Shown here in pieces: positions 27,401-36,105 of a DNA stretch of 64,000 bases (position 1 is its first letter; every line of letters begins with the position of its first letter). The notes under the pieces are model-generated. The model made no database searches and had not been told where the DNA came from. It worked only from the letters and a program-made list of their open reading frames with translations. The position numbers and the translations under genes are program-made. Origin of the DNA: Rhodococcoides kyotonense (GTDB taxonomy: Bacteria; Actinomycetota; Actinomycetes; Mycobacteriales; Mycobacteriaceae). Location of the stretch: contig NZ_LVHI01000015.1 in NCBI RefSeq assembly GCF_001645385.1, positions 29,914-93,913 on the forward strand, read 5' to 3'.

Positions 27401-30400
27401 AAACGGCGGCTTTGTCGACAGCGGATTCGAGTTCGCGCTGGGCGACGGCGGCGCGTAACGCGGCGACGGGGTCGCGGCCGTGGGCGCCGATGATCGCCAA
27501 ATGGCCGCGCAGCGTCGGCCATGCCGGTTCGTCCGTCAGCCCGGCGATCTCTTCTTCGGCGGCGGTGTCGATCGCGGCCGACACCTCGGGGCCGACGAGG
27601 ATTTCCGATCCGGTCGCGACGGAATGGTCGTACGCGCGCGTTGCGGGGGCGAGGTTCAGGTGCGGGTCATCGGCAGCGGCGAGGGTGGAGTGCGCGGACA
27701 CCTGCGCGCCGTCGCGGCGCAGGATCTCGCGTAGATCATCGACCGCGGTCGGAGGCAGCAGTCCGCGTTCGGTCATCGCGGTGTGCAGATCACCCTCGGA
27801 CGCGGTGGCGAGGTAGAGGTGGTTGGCCTGACGGCCACGGGTGAGCGCGACGTACGCGAGCTGCCGAGTTTCGTCGCCGGTGGCCACGACGTGGCAGGTG
27901 TCGGCGGTCGAGCCTTGCGCCGAGTGCACCGTTCCCGCGTAACCGAGTTCGGTCGACTCGGAGACGTAGTCCGGATCGAGGGTGACGGTGCGGCCGAGTT
28001 CGAGATGACGCACCAGCAGTGATCCATCGCGGCCGACTTTCTCGACGATCCAGCGGTCGCCGTTGCGGACCCAGTCGGTCTTCGACAGTGCGTTGCGGCG
28101 ATCGTTCGACCGCGTCCGGACGGTGTCCCCGGCACTGACCTGCAGACCGTCGGCAAGGAGCGCTTCACGGCCCACACGCTTGTCGGACGCGGCGAGGCGC
28201 TCGGTGCGGGCGCGGGTGTTGAGTTCGGCGACGAGCTCGCGGGTCGGGGCGAGCATGATCGCGTCCTTGCCGGATGCGTAGTCGGACGCCCACGCGATGT
28301 AGGCGTCGTCGGTGGCGGTCGCGATCGACCCGACGTGCACGCGCCGGTTGTCGATGTAGAAGCCGAGCGCGGCATCGTCGCCGTCCCGCAACGCCAGCGA
28401 CGCGGCACCTTCCGCCGGATCACGGAACCGCACCACCTGCGACAGCGACAACGCTCCGACGCGGTCGTGAATATCGCGCAACACACCACCGGAGGCAACG
28501 GAGGCGAGCTGTTGATCGTCACCGATCAACCGCACCGTCGCGCCGCTCTCAGCGAGTGCACTGACGGCCTCGTCGAGATCGAGGGTGCCGGTCATCCCGG
28601 CTTCGTCGACGATGACGAGGGTGTCCGCGCCGATCTGCCTGTACCAGTCCGGAACGACGACGGGCAGACCGAGACGCAGGCGTTGGGTGACATAGACGAA
28701 CTTCGCCAACGTATCCGTAGTTGTCAAGATATCTTGACGAAGCACAGAGGCGGCATCGGCGGTCGGGGCGAACCCGACAACACGGCCGCCGGCGTTCTGC
28801 CACGCCACCGTCAGCGCTTTCATCGCGGTCGTCTTGCCGGTACCGGCGGGGGCGAGCGCAAGCTGCAGTTTCGCGCCCGAGGTCGCCATCGCGCGGACCA
28901 AGGATCGTTGTCCGGCGTTGAGATCGCGGCCGTTCGCCGACGACTCCAGCAGCGCCATCTCCACGTGCGTGTCGGCGACGGCGACGCCGTCGGTGCGCTG
29001 CGCGAGCGCGACGATCCGCGCTTCCGCGGCGAGGACTGCTTCGGTGGTGAACAGTGCTGATTCGTGGCGGGTGTGCACGTCCAAACCGTCGCGCCGGCGC
29101 ATCTCCGCCGGTGCGATCTCGGCGGCCGGATCGGTGTTCGCGGCACCGGAGAGATCGACAGACATTCCCACCCCGCAGGCGATGTCGGTGACCGTCTCGA
29201 CGAGCTCGTCAATCCGCGCGGTATCGGGGTTCGCTGCGCGCACTTTCCGCAGCGCTTCGGCGCGAATGTTGTGCCGCTGGTACCTCGACCGTGACCGCGA
29301 CACAGTCTCGAGGACAGCGTCTGCGGTCGTGACGGCCCACTGCATGTCGAGCTCGGCGCGTACGCGCGGCGGCTGATGCCCGGTGATCGACGCGATCAGT
29401 TTCGACAACTTCTTCTCGGAGCCGAGGATCTCCACCGCTTCACCGCGCCAGCCGCTCCGTTGGTCGGCATGGCTACGTGGTTCGTGTTTCGCCGCACGGG
29501 TTTCCAGCGTTGCCTGTTGCGCGAGTGAGATGGCTTCGATCGCGGTCGGTTCACGGCCATGATCGGCTTGGAAAGTGCGGGCGAGTTCGGCGGTGCGGAC
29601 CTTGATCGCAGCACTACGCGAGGACCAACGCTCGGCGAGACGGTCGTCCATTCCGTCGATCTCTCGCACCGGCCGCTTCGACCGATCCTCGGACGGGCGC
29701 TCGCTGAACCGCACCCCGATCCGGTCACGCAATTGCGCTTCCAACACGGTGTTGTAGACCTCGGAGGCAGGAACGTTGTTGCGGTACAACGCAGCCCCAT
29801 CGAGCGCCAACCACCGGATCGTTCCATCCGGCCCGGTAGTGGCGACCTTGTTCGAAATCGCGACGTGGGTGTGCAGGTTCGGATCTCCCGCGCGGGAGTC
29901 GCGGTGGGTGAACTGTGCGGCGATCAAACCGTTGCCGTCGACCTGCGCGACACCGCCGGTCCCGACGCGGGTGAAGCAGGCGTGCTTCTCCAAATACTCG
30001 ATGGCGGCGGCGATCGCGGCTTCGTGCGCGGCCTCGATCTGCTGCGACATCTCCCGCGGCGCGACAGCCCACAACGCCGACACACTTTTCACGGGTGTGA
30101 ACGTCAAGTCGAAACCCGCAACGGCAGTGGTTTTCTGCCGTCCGATCTTCGCCACCCACCCAGAAAGTTCACGCTCATCCAGCGGCGGCCGGTCGTACTC
30201 GGCGGTGAACATCCGAGTGCCGACCTCGGTGCGAATACGCGCCCGCTCATCGTCGTCGATCGCGGCGCTCCACTTCTCCCCGCGCGAAAGATTGTGGGCG
30301 ACGAACGCTTCCGCGCACGCCACCCGATACGCCGTCGCACCGGAATCGATCTTGAACGCCCGACCCAACTTGCCGGCCTTCTCCGCATCCTTCGCCGATG

Positions 30401-30677
30401 CTCCCTGAGCGATCGCCAACGCGAACATGACGTCGGCGTTCGGGTGCAAACCCTCACCGAACAGCGCCTTCATCTGCGCCTCCGACACTTGCTGACCCGG
30501 CGCGACCGACCCCAGCTCCGCCAGACCCGACCCTGCCCACCGACCCGGGGACTCCCCCTTCTCGGAGTAGTAATCCGCCAGCGACGACACCCCACGCTCG
30601 GTCGAATCCGCAGCCGCGACCTGCCGAGTCAGGTACTCATACCCATCCCCAGCGGTCAGCTTGTGCAGACCCATCAC
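24492..30677 (-). CDS. MobF-family conjugative relaxase-helicase (TraA/TrwC-like)
   Basis: A 2061-residue protein. The N-terminal TrwC relaxase domain has catalytic tyrosine candidates at Y13/Y15 and the metal-binding histidines H258, H269 and H271 (THRDSRAGDPN, then HTHVAISN). A RecD-like superfamily-1 helicase follows: APAGTGKTT with K~615, VIVDEAGMT, LIGDDQQLASV, and YAGTVHSAQGST near the C-terminal lobe with YVALTRGR. The last 1000 residues are acidic with coiled-coil and Arg/Ala-rich segments, likely for docking to the coupling protein. It nicks oriT, stays covalently bound to the 5' end and unwinds the plasmid. A perfect operator palindrome lies inside the ORF at 28723. Confidence 0.9.
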   Translation of the reverse strand: MMGLHKLTAGDGYEYLTRQVAAADSTERGVSSLADYYSEKGESPGRWAGSGLAELGSVAPGQQVSEAQMKALFGEGLHPNADVMFALAIAQGASAKDAEKAGKLGRAFKIDSGATAYRVACAEAFVAHNLSRGEKWSAAIDDDERARIRTEVGTRMFTAEYDRPPLDERELSGWVAKIGRQKTTAVAGFDLTFTPVKSVSALWAVAPREMSQQIEAAHEAAIAAAIEYLEKHACFTRVGTGGVAQVDGNGLIAAQFTHRDSRAGDPNLHTHVAISNKVATTGPDGTIRWLALDGAALYRNNVPASEVYNTVLEAQLRDRIGVRFSERPSEDRSKRPVREIDGMDDRLAERWSSRSAAIKVRTAELARTFQADHGREPTAIEAISLAQQATLETRAAKHEPRSHADQRSGWRGEAVEILGSEKKLSKLIASITGHQPPRVRAELDMQWAVTTADAVLETVSRSRSRYQRHNIRAEALRKVRAANPDTARIDELVETVTDIACGVGMSVDLSGAANTDPAAEIAPAEMRRRDGLDVHTRHESALFTTEAVLAAEARIVALAQRTDGVAVADTHVEMALLESSANGRDLNAGQRSLVRAMATSGAKLQLALAPAGTGKTTAMKALTVAWQNAGGRVVGFAPTADAASVLRQDILTTTDTLAKFVYVTQRLRLGLPVVVPDWYRQIGADTLVIVDEAGMTGTLDLDEAVSALAESGATVRLIGDDQQLASVASGGVLRDIHDRVGALSLSQVVRFRDPAEGAASLALRDGDDAALGFYIDNRRVHVGSIATATDDAYIAWASDYASGKDAIMLAPTRELVAELNTRARTERLAASDKRVGREALLADGLQVSAGDTVRTRSNDRRNALSKTDWVRNGDRWIVEKVGRDGSLLVRHLELGRTVTLDPDYVSESTELGYAGTVHSAQGSTADTCHVVATGDETRQLAYVALTRGRQANHLYLATASEGDLHTAMTERGLLPPTAVDDLREILRRDGAQVSAHSTLAAADDPHLNLAPATRAYDHSVATGSEILVGPEVSAAIDTAAEEEIAGLTDEPAWPTLRGHLAIIGAHGRDPVAALRAAVAQRELESAVDKAAVLDWRLDPTTGHSAGTGPLPWLPAIPTRLAELPEWGGYLTARADLTTAHCDAIRADTASWTPTSAPEWARLFLTADPDRGPDVDLDLLADLAIFRAAHAVDPIDRRPTGPDQLAAASRKAQRGLDARVAAVIGAGNDAVARWRPFVDELDEHIARDPYFPILAERFAAAARAGIDVHTLVREAFHTAPLPDELPAAALWWRLSRELSVAAHESSTGDATELAPTWTGELIEILGYGPAVRVMSDPAWPSLVATVDAADPNAWTAGELLGTAYEFLHGGIDPVDHGVTLPAHELATALTWRAEMLVRENHAARTYIGPDVEPITAEDEEALAPVDETIGETTGDVLPPEFADPDNLPPAVNTSADTGPVDAMSPSIPDGSDVDYQTSLDHLDAPVEYDDAPPPPEFDDASAPSGFPGYDDVDPDAVLDVLDRLADIVAVAPVVELPYPTVSSEERVRLLRIDLEHAQSAVRDMLESIDNGTSPSVTFADPIVLDLRERADRQKPARIAKLDAEQDWIDATLEAEAFWHHIDTTVRPAVAAAVADAGDDEDARLLAQRELDWEIWRAGFVDGTAAAARTRAHEAAAEYQRVTDLDGGEVTDIDVITARAAATDIDLGVLAELRAEADKIEGALWRAEHSARRAAINAPVTELAEQGVDVAAETNDVEVDDVALETPDAASAAATVDVAAETETVNTEPGLDPENTLSGADAALLATMLQDPIRLIPDAELNALVDRAGRGRVEATVVADTEKLYARLDEQAAAIAAARELDTELARITAEHDAARIEHTTLVDRLASAKRRDRKTLEPAVSEARLRGERLARQIRDLQRAARDATGRVGAGTSEWAAIVQRASDSDQRVGDLAAAEVFDTAVLERGRRRRTMWVGGRQADAERRVRAAADAPQRLDASAIAGITDRESDVGTPPVDRDQRPRALVSPPVRVRPGTSSGRGDGLGPLDAGIERNQSHDLEQGL
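28723..28738. promoter_or_regulatory. Operator family 1 palindrome inside the relaxase gene
   Basis: A perfect copy of GTCAAGATATCTTGAC, identical to 2951-2966. It is within coding sequence about 650 codons into the relaxase gene, so it cannot act as an ordinary promoter operator for that gene. Confidence 0.65.
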
Positions 30678-30879
30678 AGCGCGGACTCTACCAGCGATAA
30701 CGCGGGACGCGTCCGTAGTGCATGAGGTGTGTGGGTTCTAAAGGCGGATTGAGGGTGCGAGACGGGTACGGGCGGTCTTTGGTTCTGGGGTCGTGGGTTT
30801 CGGTGGTCGGGATCGGGACATGTGGGGAGGTTGTGTCAGGAATCGCGGATTTCGCTGTGATCGGGCTAGGGTGTCGGGC
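30678..30879. other. Divergent intergenic region; candidate oriT
   Basis: A 202-bp gap between the relaxase gene (minus) and a small basic-protein gene (plus). MobF systems usually have oriT beside the relaxase or accessory gene, so this is a reasonable place to look. It contains a 10-bp palindrome GGACGCGTCC at 30705-30714 and a G/T-rich plus strand from 30722 on. No recognised nic site was identified. Confidence 0.3.
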
Positions 30880-31308
30880 ATGGCATCGACTCAGGCACGG
30901 CAGAGCGCTCGCGCTCGCGCTCGCGCCGCACACCAAAAGGTCGTGGCCGACCGCAAAGCACGCGACGACGCGAACATCGCGTCGATGACCGAATACTTCG
31001 CCGCCGCCGAACAAATCGACGCAGCGCAGCTCGTGATGGCGAATGCAATCGAGGCGATCCGCAAACGAGAAGGCACGCTCGCAAAAGCAGCCGAGATCCT
31101 CGGCCTCGGAACCGGACAGGCTCGCAAGCTTGTTGCTCTACTCGACAACCCATCGTCGGCAGCCGCCACCAACAACGCAGATTCCTCTGATGACGAAACG
31201 GCGGCGGTCAACTCGGCCGACATCGACCAGGCCGACTCCTTCCCTGCTGCCGACATCGACACCGCTGTCACTGGCACTCGGGTCGACTCCGATACGGCCA
31301 CGACGTAG
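30880..31308 (+). CDS. Small helical DNA-binding-like accessory protein
   Basis: ATG 30880 gives 142 residues. The N-terminus is Arg/Ala-rich (QARQSARARARAAHQKVVADRKARDD). It is followed by a helix-turn-helix-like segment (AAQLVMANAIEAIRKREGTLAKAAEILGLGTGQARKLVALLD) that matches the shape of actinobacterial plasmid HTH proteins, and by an acidic Asp/Ala/Ser-rich tail. Divergent from the relaxase, it could be a relaxosome accessory protein binding oriT or a regulator of the relaxase promoter. This is inference from position. Confidence 0.6.
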   Translation: MASTQARQSARARARAAHQKVVADRKARDDANIASMTEYFAAAEQIDAAQLVMANAIEAIRKREGTLAKAAEILGLGTGQARKLVALLDNPSSAAATNNADSSDDETAAVNSADIDQADSFPAADIDTAVTGTRVDSDTATT

Positions 31309-31326
31309 CGGTTGGGGCGGTGACGC

Positions 31327-31944
31327 GTGACGGAAAGTGAGATGACTAAGCCGTCGCTGTTCGACGATTACGACGAGCCCGCACTCATCCCTGCCCCGCC
31401 GATCCAGCTCGCGTTGTTCGGTGACGACACCGACATCGCACCGCTCGTTCCCAATCGCCGTTTGTGGCGGCCGCTGCAACAACCACTGTCGGAGAAAACA
31501 GTGGCGCGGTTCTGGAGGAAAGTCGTCAAGACACCGACGTGTTGGTGGTGGCGATCAGCGGTCAGCTTCCCCGATGGCTATGGCAGATTCACCTTCACCG
31601 ACGGCAACACCCCACGCACCCTTTCGGCGCACCGTTTCGCGTTGTTGCTGGCGCACGGAGACCTCGGCGACGGCATCGTCGGTGAACACGACTGCGACGA
31701 AACTCTCTGCGTCCGTGTTGACGATGGGCACCTCAAACTCGGAACACAATCAGCGAATCTTGCACACGCTGTTGCGATGGGACGACACATCGGACCCGCA
31801 CCCGCAGGTGGTGATCCGCGCGGACGATACGGACGCGCGGTCGCCATCCGAGATGCACTCAAAAATGGCTACGAACCGCAACTTCTCGCCGCCGCGCTCG
31901 CCGGCCACACCATCCCCGGAAACACCGCACCGACACTGTTCTGA
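31327..31944 (+). CDS. Phage/plasmid-type HNH endonuclease
   Basis: A 205-residue protein starting at GTG. The core TCWWWRS...DGYGRFTF...SAHRFALLLAHGDL...GEHDCDETLCVRVDDGHLKLGTQSANLAHAV matches the phage-type HNH fold: the AHR histidine with the HDCD...C pair and an Asn. In this family the invariant His-Asn pair binds the metal for single-strand nicking or double-strand cuts. It begins 18 bp after the previous gene. It may be a homing-type or mobile-element nuclease; a nicking partner in transfer is less likely. Confidence 0.7.
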   Translation: MTESEMTKPSLFDDYDEPALIPAPPIQLALFGDDTDIAPLVPNRRLWRPLQQPLSEKTVARFWRKVVKTPTCWWWRSAVSFPDGYGRFTFTDGNTPRTLSAHRFALLLAHGDLGDGIVGEHDCDETLCVRVDDGHLKLGTQSANLAHAVAMGRHIGPAPAGGDPRGRYGRAVAIRDALKNGYEPQLLAAALAGHTIPGNTAPTLF

Positions 31945-31996
31945 CCCTCCGGTACCGGGTCAACGACCACAGATTCGACGAGCAACGGAGAGCCCG

Positions 31997-32722
31997 ATGA
32001 CTGAGCCAGACAAAGATCCGTTCCCGGCCGTGCGCCCGCCCCGGCAGCCGAAACCCGTTGCACCAGGCTCCTCATCCGACCGATTCGAAAAGCTCATGCC
32101 GGTCCGTCGAAAATTGGACGGACTCCGGATCGCCCACCTCGACGTCGGTCTGCACGTTGTGTCTGCGGGTGAGGGAAAGATCTTCACAGCGGACCTTGCC
32201 GTGATGGCCATGCTTCAGCGCGGTTACGGCGTCCTGGACGCACTTATCGACGCGGTGGACAACTACAACATGCATGCGGCTGCGCCGCTGCTTCGACTAC
32301 AGCTCGACACCCTGTTTCGAGTGTCCTACATGGCCAACCACGCCGAGGCAGACAGCCTGGCAATACGTCTACTCAACGGTGAAGAGTTCCGCTCCATGAG
32401 AGATGCGGACGGCAAGAAGCTGACGGATGGTCGGCTGCAAGAGTTGGCCGCAGCACACCACGACTGGGCGATAGCGGTCTATCGAGAAACCTCCGGCTGG
32501 GTTCACTTCTCCCTCAGCCACATGAAGGCCACAACTCAAACCGGAGACGACGGCTCGATCTTCATGGGGATTCCTCTTCGGCCCACGGTGTTACCGGTGT
32601 CCTTGTGGTTGGAAGTGCTCGGCGCGGCAGTGCAGGCGACCGACGAGATCTTCGAATACGTCCGTAGGTGGGCAGAAACCAAGGCGCACTCAGCTCGTCG
32701 GATCCGAGATGCGAACACGTGA
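31997..32722 (+). CDS. Conserved hypothetical helical protein (DUF5677-like)
   Basis: The frame is open from 31421 but overlaps the HNH gene; ATG 31997 has ACGGAG at 31985-31990, giving 241 residues. Mostly helical, with RGYGVLDALIDAVDNYNMHAAAPLLRLQLDTLFRVSYM and later SGWVHFSLSHM. This resembles the HEPN-like layout of DUF5677 proteins, in which a His near the C-terminus (WVHFS) is conserved. If so, it might be a ribonuclease-type HEPN protein used in defence or abortive infection. The assignment is tentative. Confidence 0.5.
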   Translation: MTEPDKDPFPAVRPPRQPKPVAPGSSSDRFEKLMPVRRKLDGLRIAHLDVGLHVVSAGEGKIFTADLAVMAMLQRGYGVLDALIDAVDNYNMHAAAPLLRLQLDTLFRVSYMANHAEADSLAIRLLNGEEFRSMRDADGKKLTDGRLQELAAAHHDWAIAVYRETSGWVHFSLSHMKATTQTGDDGSIFMGIPLRPTVLPVSLWLEVLGAAVQATDEIFEYVRRWAETKAHSARRIRDANT

Positions 32723-32845
32723 ACCGTTGGCGCACCTATGTCGGTGCCATGACGTAGACAAGAAAGACATAGCGCGGGACTGCCCCAGGTTTGGTTGACA
32801 TCTGAGCTGTGAGGATCGCTCCTCACGGTGGAAGGACTTTTTCCT

Positions 32846-33184
32846 ATGACGCTCTCCTCGCTCTTCACCGCCGACGTCGGACCTCTCCCTCTACTCGCCA
32901 TCGCCGGTGCCGGATTCATGATCTGGTACGTGCGGTATCTCGGTGAGAACGACCCCGGATGGAAGGGGTTCGTCGCGAACATCCTCACCGTCATCGGGAT
33001 CGGTGCGTTCCTGATCGTCCTTGCAGTCGTCTTCTCCGCGTTCATCGCCGCGATCCTCGCGCTCGCCGCGGTGATGCTGTTCATGCTTCCTCTGTTCGCG
33101 CTCGGCGGCGCCAGCGGTGTCGCCGACCGCAGACCCAGGCGCGGGTACCGCCGCGACCCTTACGGCAACGACTACTACTACTGA
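32846..33184 (+). CDS. Small membrane protein
   Basis: ATG 32846 has GGAAGGA upstream (32829-32835); an in-frame GTG at 32828 is less likely. 112 residues: a first hydrophobic segment (PLLAIAGAGFMIWYVRYL) and a long hydrophobic stretch at ~40-85 that makes two further helices, then a cytosolic Arg/Tyr-rich tail (RRPRRGYRRDPYGNDYYY). Domain unknown. It stands alone between hypotheticals, with its own ribosome site. Confidence 0.6.
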   Translation: MTLSSLFTADVGPLPLLAIAGAGFMIWYVRYLGENDPGWKGFVANILTVIGIGAFLIVLAVVFSAFIAAILALAAVMLFMLPLFALGGASGVADRRPRRGYRRDPYGNDYYY

Positions 33185-33358
33185 CCGCACGCCGCGCACG
33201 CGCAGCCCTTCTGCACGAGGCACAACGACTACGTGTGCGGCCCGTGCCGGCGGGCTGTGCACGCGATGCACGCACCCATTGAATGCATTACTCGCGACAC
33301 CTGCACCGAGGGTTGCGCGACCCGCAGCGGTCGAGACGCGGCGGCGGGTGCGCGGTTA

Positions 33359-33985
33359 CTACGTCGTGGTGCCGTGCATCCAACTGATGACGTCGAGGAC
33401 CCGCAACGTACTGATCTCGTTTGGCAAGCCGGCCTTCGTTCGGATCGATCGCAACCGCTCGTCCAGCGCGCCCATGTCGGCGCGGAGCGCTTCCCTGATG
33501 GGGTCTCGGTGCCGGATTGTCGTGTTCAGAACACGTCCGACGACCACGTCGTAGATCGGCACCAACCGGGGGCGTTTACGCGCCATCAATTTGGTCGCTT
33601 TCGTGCGGCCGATGTCGGCGACGCTGCGCAGTTCGTTCTCGAGCAGCAGGATCGGTGTCTCTGATGTCAGCGCGTCGGTCTCTTCGACGAGGTCACGGTC
33701 GGGGCCTACCGATTCCAGCAGTTCGGTGAATCGGTCGGCGCGGGTGACAAGCAGCTCGCGTGCCGCGCTCGCTTTGACCTCGACCGACAAGAAAGTGATC
33801 GCGACCAGATCGTCAGCGGTGAACCGATTGGCGTCAGCCTCGCGTCCTTCCGGTGCCCAACTGTCGAAGAACGCACCGGTGTAGCAATCGCCGCCGAGAT
33901 AGGTGTTCCCGTAGTACCGCCGCAGCACAGCGACCGCGTCGTCGTCGGTGTCAGCGATCAAAGGCGGGGGGAGAGTCACACTCAT
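33359..33985 (-). CDS. DUF6308 family protein
   Basis: ATG 33985 is chosen over a TTG at 34003. 208 residues with the DUF6308 signature: an RRYYGNTYLGGDCYTGAFFDSW start, DDLVAITFLSVEVKASAARELL, a helix-hairpin-helix-like DIGRTKATKLMARKRPRLVPIYDVVVG and a C-terminal LRVLDVISWMHG. The family is common in actinobacteria, often on mobile DNA; its role is unknown. The HhH-like segment suggests DNA contact. Confidence 0.7.
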   Translation of the reverse strand: MSVTLPPPLIADTDDDAVAVLRRYYGNTYLGGDCYTGAFFDSWAPEGREADANRFTADDLVAITFLSVEVKASAARELLVTRADRFTELLESVGPDRDLVEETDALTSETPILLLENELRSVADIGRTKATKLMARKRPRLVPIYDVVVGRVLNTTIRHRDPIREALRADMGALDERLRSIRTKAGLPNEISTLRVLDVISWMHGTTT

Positions 33986-34026
33986 AACGGTCGATCGTGC
34001 CAAACGACACTGCGATCAACGCAGTC

Positions 34027-34386
34027 TCATGCGGAGATGCGCTCGATGCTGTTGACCACCAGCGCAATACGCTCCTCCGAGATCGACACGCGTCCCACGA
34101 CAGCGACCGGGGCATCGGTCTTGATACCCGATCGGCCGATGCGTGCAAACGCACGCGGGAAGATCATGACCTCGATCGAGTCCGCGGCGTCGACGAGACG
34201 CCCTGCTGCCCACTGACCCGACTGCACACTTGCCTTCACGGTGACCGCGTCGAGCCTGCCGCGCATGACGACGTTGGCCCCATCGGGGACATCACCGTTG
34301 AGCAACGCTCCAACCCGCACGTAAGGCTGCGGCCCAATGACGTAGTCATCGATCATGGCCTGCACAGTGCCAGCAGATACCGACAC
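34027..34386 (-). CDS. OB-fold nucleic-acid-binding protein
   Basis: A 119-residue protein from GTG 34386, ending 42 bp from the next minus-strand start. The strand pattern VRVGALLNGDVPDG-NVVMRGRLDAVTVKASV-SIEVMIFPRAFARIG-APVAVVGRVSISEERIALVVNSIERI is the tRNA_anti/OB-fold layout seen in the C-terminal OB domain of DnaE-type polymerases. Expected to bind single-stranded DNA or RNA. On a conjugative element this could assist replication or leading-strand entry. Likely co-transcribed with the DUF6308 gene. Confidence 0.7.
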   Translation of the reverse strand: MSVSAGTVQAMIDDYVIGPQPYVRVGALLNGDVPDGANVVMRGRLDAVTVKASVQSGQWAAGRLVDAADSIEVMIFPRAFARIGRSGIKTDAPVAVVGRVSISEERIALVVNSIERISA

Positions 34387-34468
34387 GAACGCTGCGGTGC
34401 GAGCCCGACGGGATCACGGTTCAGAACTCGTAGCGGGTCGCACCGTTCTGCATTAAGCTCTGCACCAA

Positions 34469-34499
34469 GTTCGAACGTCGATGAGGGTCACGTTCGAGC
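34469..34499. other. Conserved hairpin, copy 2 (11-nt GATGAGGG loop)
   Basis: Arms GTTCGAACGT (34469-34478) and ACGTTCGAGC (34490-34499) around the loop CGATGAGGGTC, which is identical to copy 1. One C-G pair of copy 1 is A-T here, so pairing is kept while the sequence changes. It lies 130 bp before the gene at 34630. Confidence 0.65.
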
Positions 34500-34629
34500 G
34501 CGCCCCACCTGTACCAATCCACCCGGCTCTGCGCATTAAGGCGCTGTGGTGTGAGCAACTCCTTGTATGAGCGCTCGGTACCTGTCCGGTGGGGATTTCC
34601 GCGCACCGAATCTGGAAAGGCCCTCACTG

Positions 34630-35049
34630 ATGTCCTTGACTCCCACGGTCGACAAAAACACCGTCATCGCACGCGCTCGCGCCGCGATCGAGAACCGCAC
34701 CAAATACATCGAATCGCTCTTCGACGCCGCTCAAGCCGCCGACGCTGCACGCGAGAAAGTCGCCGACGCAACCCGCATCGCCGAACACGCGCATGCCGAG
34801 CACGCTGCCGCCTACAAAGACGCGATCGAGGCCGGGTGGACAGCGGCCGAACTCACCGAAAGCGGACTCGCCGCACCGCCGACACCGGCAGGTAAGAAGT
34901 CATCCAGAGGATCGGCGAAACGCACGAGCAGTCGCGGTACGCCGCGTCGTCGAGTCGGTGCAGAACACTCCCCCAACCAGTCGCCGACCGGCAACTCCGC
35001 TGCGTCCGATGAGCCGGCCTCGCCGCCCTCATCACAGCCCGTGTCCTAA
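34630..35049 (+). CDS. Small helical basic-tailed protein
   Basis: ATG 34630 has GGAAAGG upstream (34615-34621); 139 residues. Residues 10-85 form one long charged helix or coiled coil (RARAAIENRTKYIESLFDAAQAADAAREKVADATRIAEHAHAEHAAAYKDAIEAG) ending in a WTAAELTESGL cap. The rest is Ser/Arg/Lys/Pro-rich and disordered. Similar small coiled-coil proteins with a KRTSSR-type tail are common on actinobacterial plasmids. Function unknown; DNA binding through the basic tail is possible. Confidence 0.6.
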   Translation: MSLTPTVDKNTVIARARAAIENRTKYIESLFDAAQAADAAREKVADATRIAEHAHAEHAAAYKDAIEAGWTAAELTESGLAAPPTPAGKKSSRGSAKRTSSRGTPRRRVGAEHSPNQSPTGNSAASDEPASPPSSQPVS

Positions 35050-35169
35050 CCCCGGCACCTACACCTGCGCGGGACTGTCACACCCTCCTGCTCGTTTCTC
35101 ACACCGCACGCGCGGCCACCGCACCCGCACAGCGGTGCACACCCACACTCTGTGAAGGACCCACTAGTC

Positions 35170-36105
35170 ATGAGCCAGCCCGAATTCAATGTCGAAGTAG
35201 CCACCCTCGATCGCCGCGGCGATCCCGGTTTCGTGCACTTCCGCGGCGCGTTCTACACCTCCCTCTCCGCTGGAGCATTCGCACTCACCCAAGCAGCAGC
35301 CCTGTCGGACACCAGAGAAGTCGACACCGTTTCGGTCGTTATCGACTCGGTCACCGGCGGAATTTCTCGTCGCGATGTCGAGTTCATCGGCACCCCTGGC
35401 GAACTCGCCGCCGAGCTGACCGCGCTCCCGGCCTACGCATCCGGTGCGCGGCGCACAGTGATTCCCGCACCCCGCGCCGTCACCACAGCCGTCGACGCTG
35501 TTCTGAAATCGTCCCCGCCGTTGCCCGACATTGCCGTCGATGCACCCGGCGTGCTCGACGTCGAGGTGTATTCCACCCGCCCTGGCCCCATTCCGAACTC
35601 GCGTACCGAGGTCGGCGCATATGCCAGCCACGACGCGCACCGGATCGCCCAAGGTCTTGCCCGCGATCTCGACGGCACGATCGAACCGATGCGCAGCGAC
35701 ACCGTGCTGCGCGTCATTCATGAAGCGGACGTCTCCGATACCGAACGCATCGCCGCCGAGCGATCCGCTCAGGTGCAGAACTTGCGTGCGAACATCTCCG
35801 CCCTCGACCCGGTCGCCGACGCCGAATACATCACCGCACTCGCAGCCGACCTCGACGAGCTGCGGTCGAGGTCGACGCCGGGCGCACGCGCCGACAACAA
35901 TCCAGCCGTGTCCACGTCTGTGACACCTGCTTCGAATGACCTCGACCTCGACCACGCTTCGAGGCGGCCCCGGGGGTTGGTCACTGCCCCGACCGGACGC
36001 TCGTCGTCAGGGGCTGCGCGGACTGCCTCGACCCCACTGCGCACCTCGCCGGCCCCGACACACACAGCGGCAACGTTACGGTCGGTCGATCACGGACTCG
36101 GATGA
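35170..36105 (+). CDS. Hypothetical protein with two-part alpha/beta layout
   Basis: ATG 35170 (AAGGA at 35154-35158); a GTG six codons earlier is also possible. 311 residues. The N-terminal half alternates strands and helices (FNVEVATLDRRGDPGFVHFRG, VDTVSVVIDSVTGGISRRDVEFIG), the middle has a mixed alpha/beta part, and residues ~185-240 are helical. A Ser/Thr/Pro/Arg-rich tail completes it. No known family recognised. A telomere or replication role is neither supported nor excluded. Confidence 0.55.
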   Translation: MSQPEFNVEVATLDRRGDPGFVHFRGAFYTSLSAGAFALTQAAALSDTREVDTVSVVIDSVTGGISRRDVEFIGTPGELAAELTALPAYASGARRTVIPAPRAVTTAVDAVLKSSPPLPDIAVDAPGVLDVEVYSTRPGPIPNSRTEVGAYASHDAHRIAQGLARDLDGTIEPMRSDTVLRVIHEADVSDTERIAAERSAQVQNLRANISALDPVADAEYITALAADLDELRSRSTPGARADNNPAVSTSVTPASNDLDLDHASRRPRGLVTAPTGRSSSGAARTASTPLRTSPAPTHTAATLRSVDHGLG

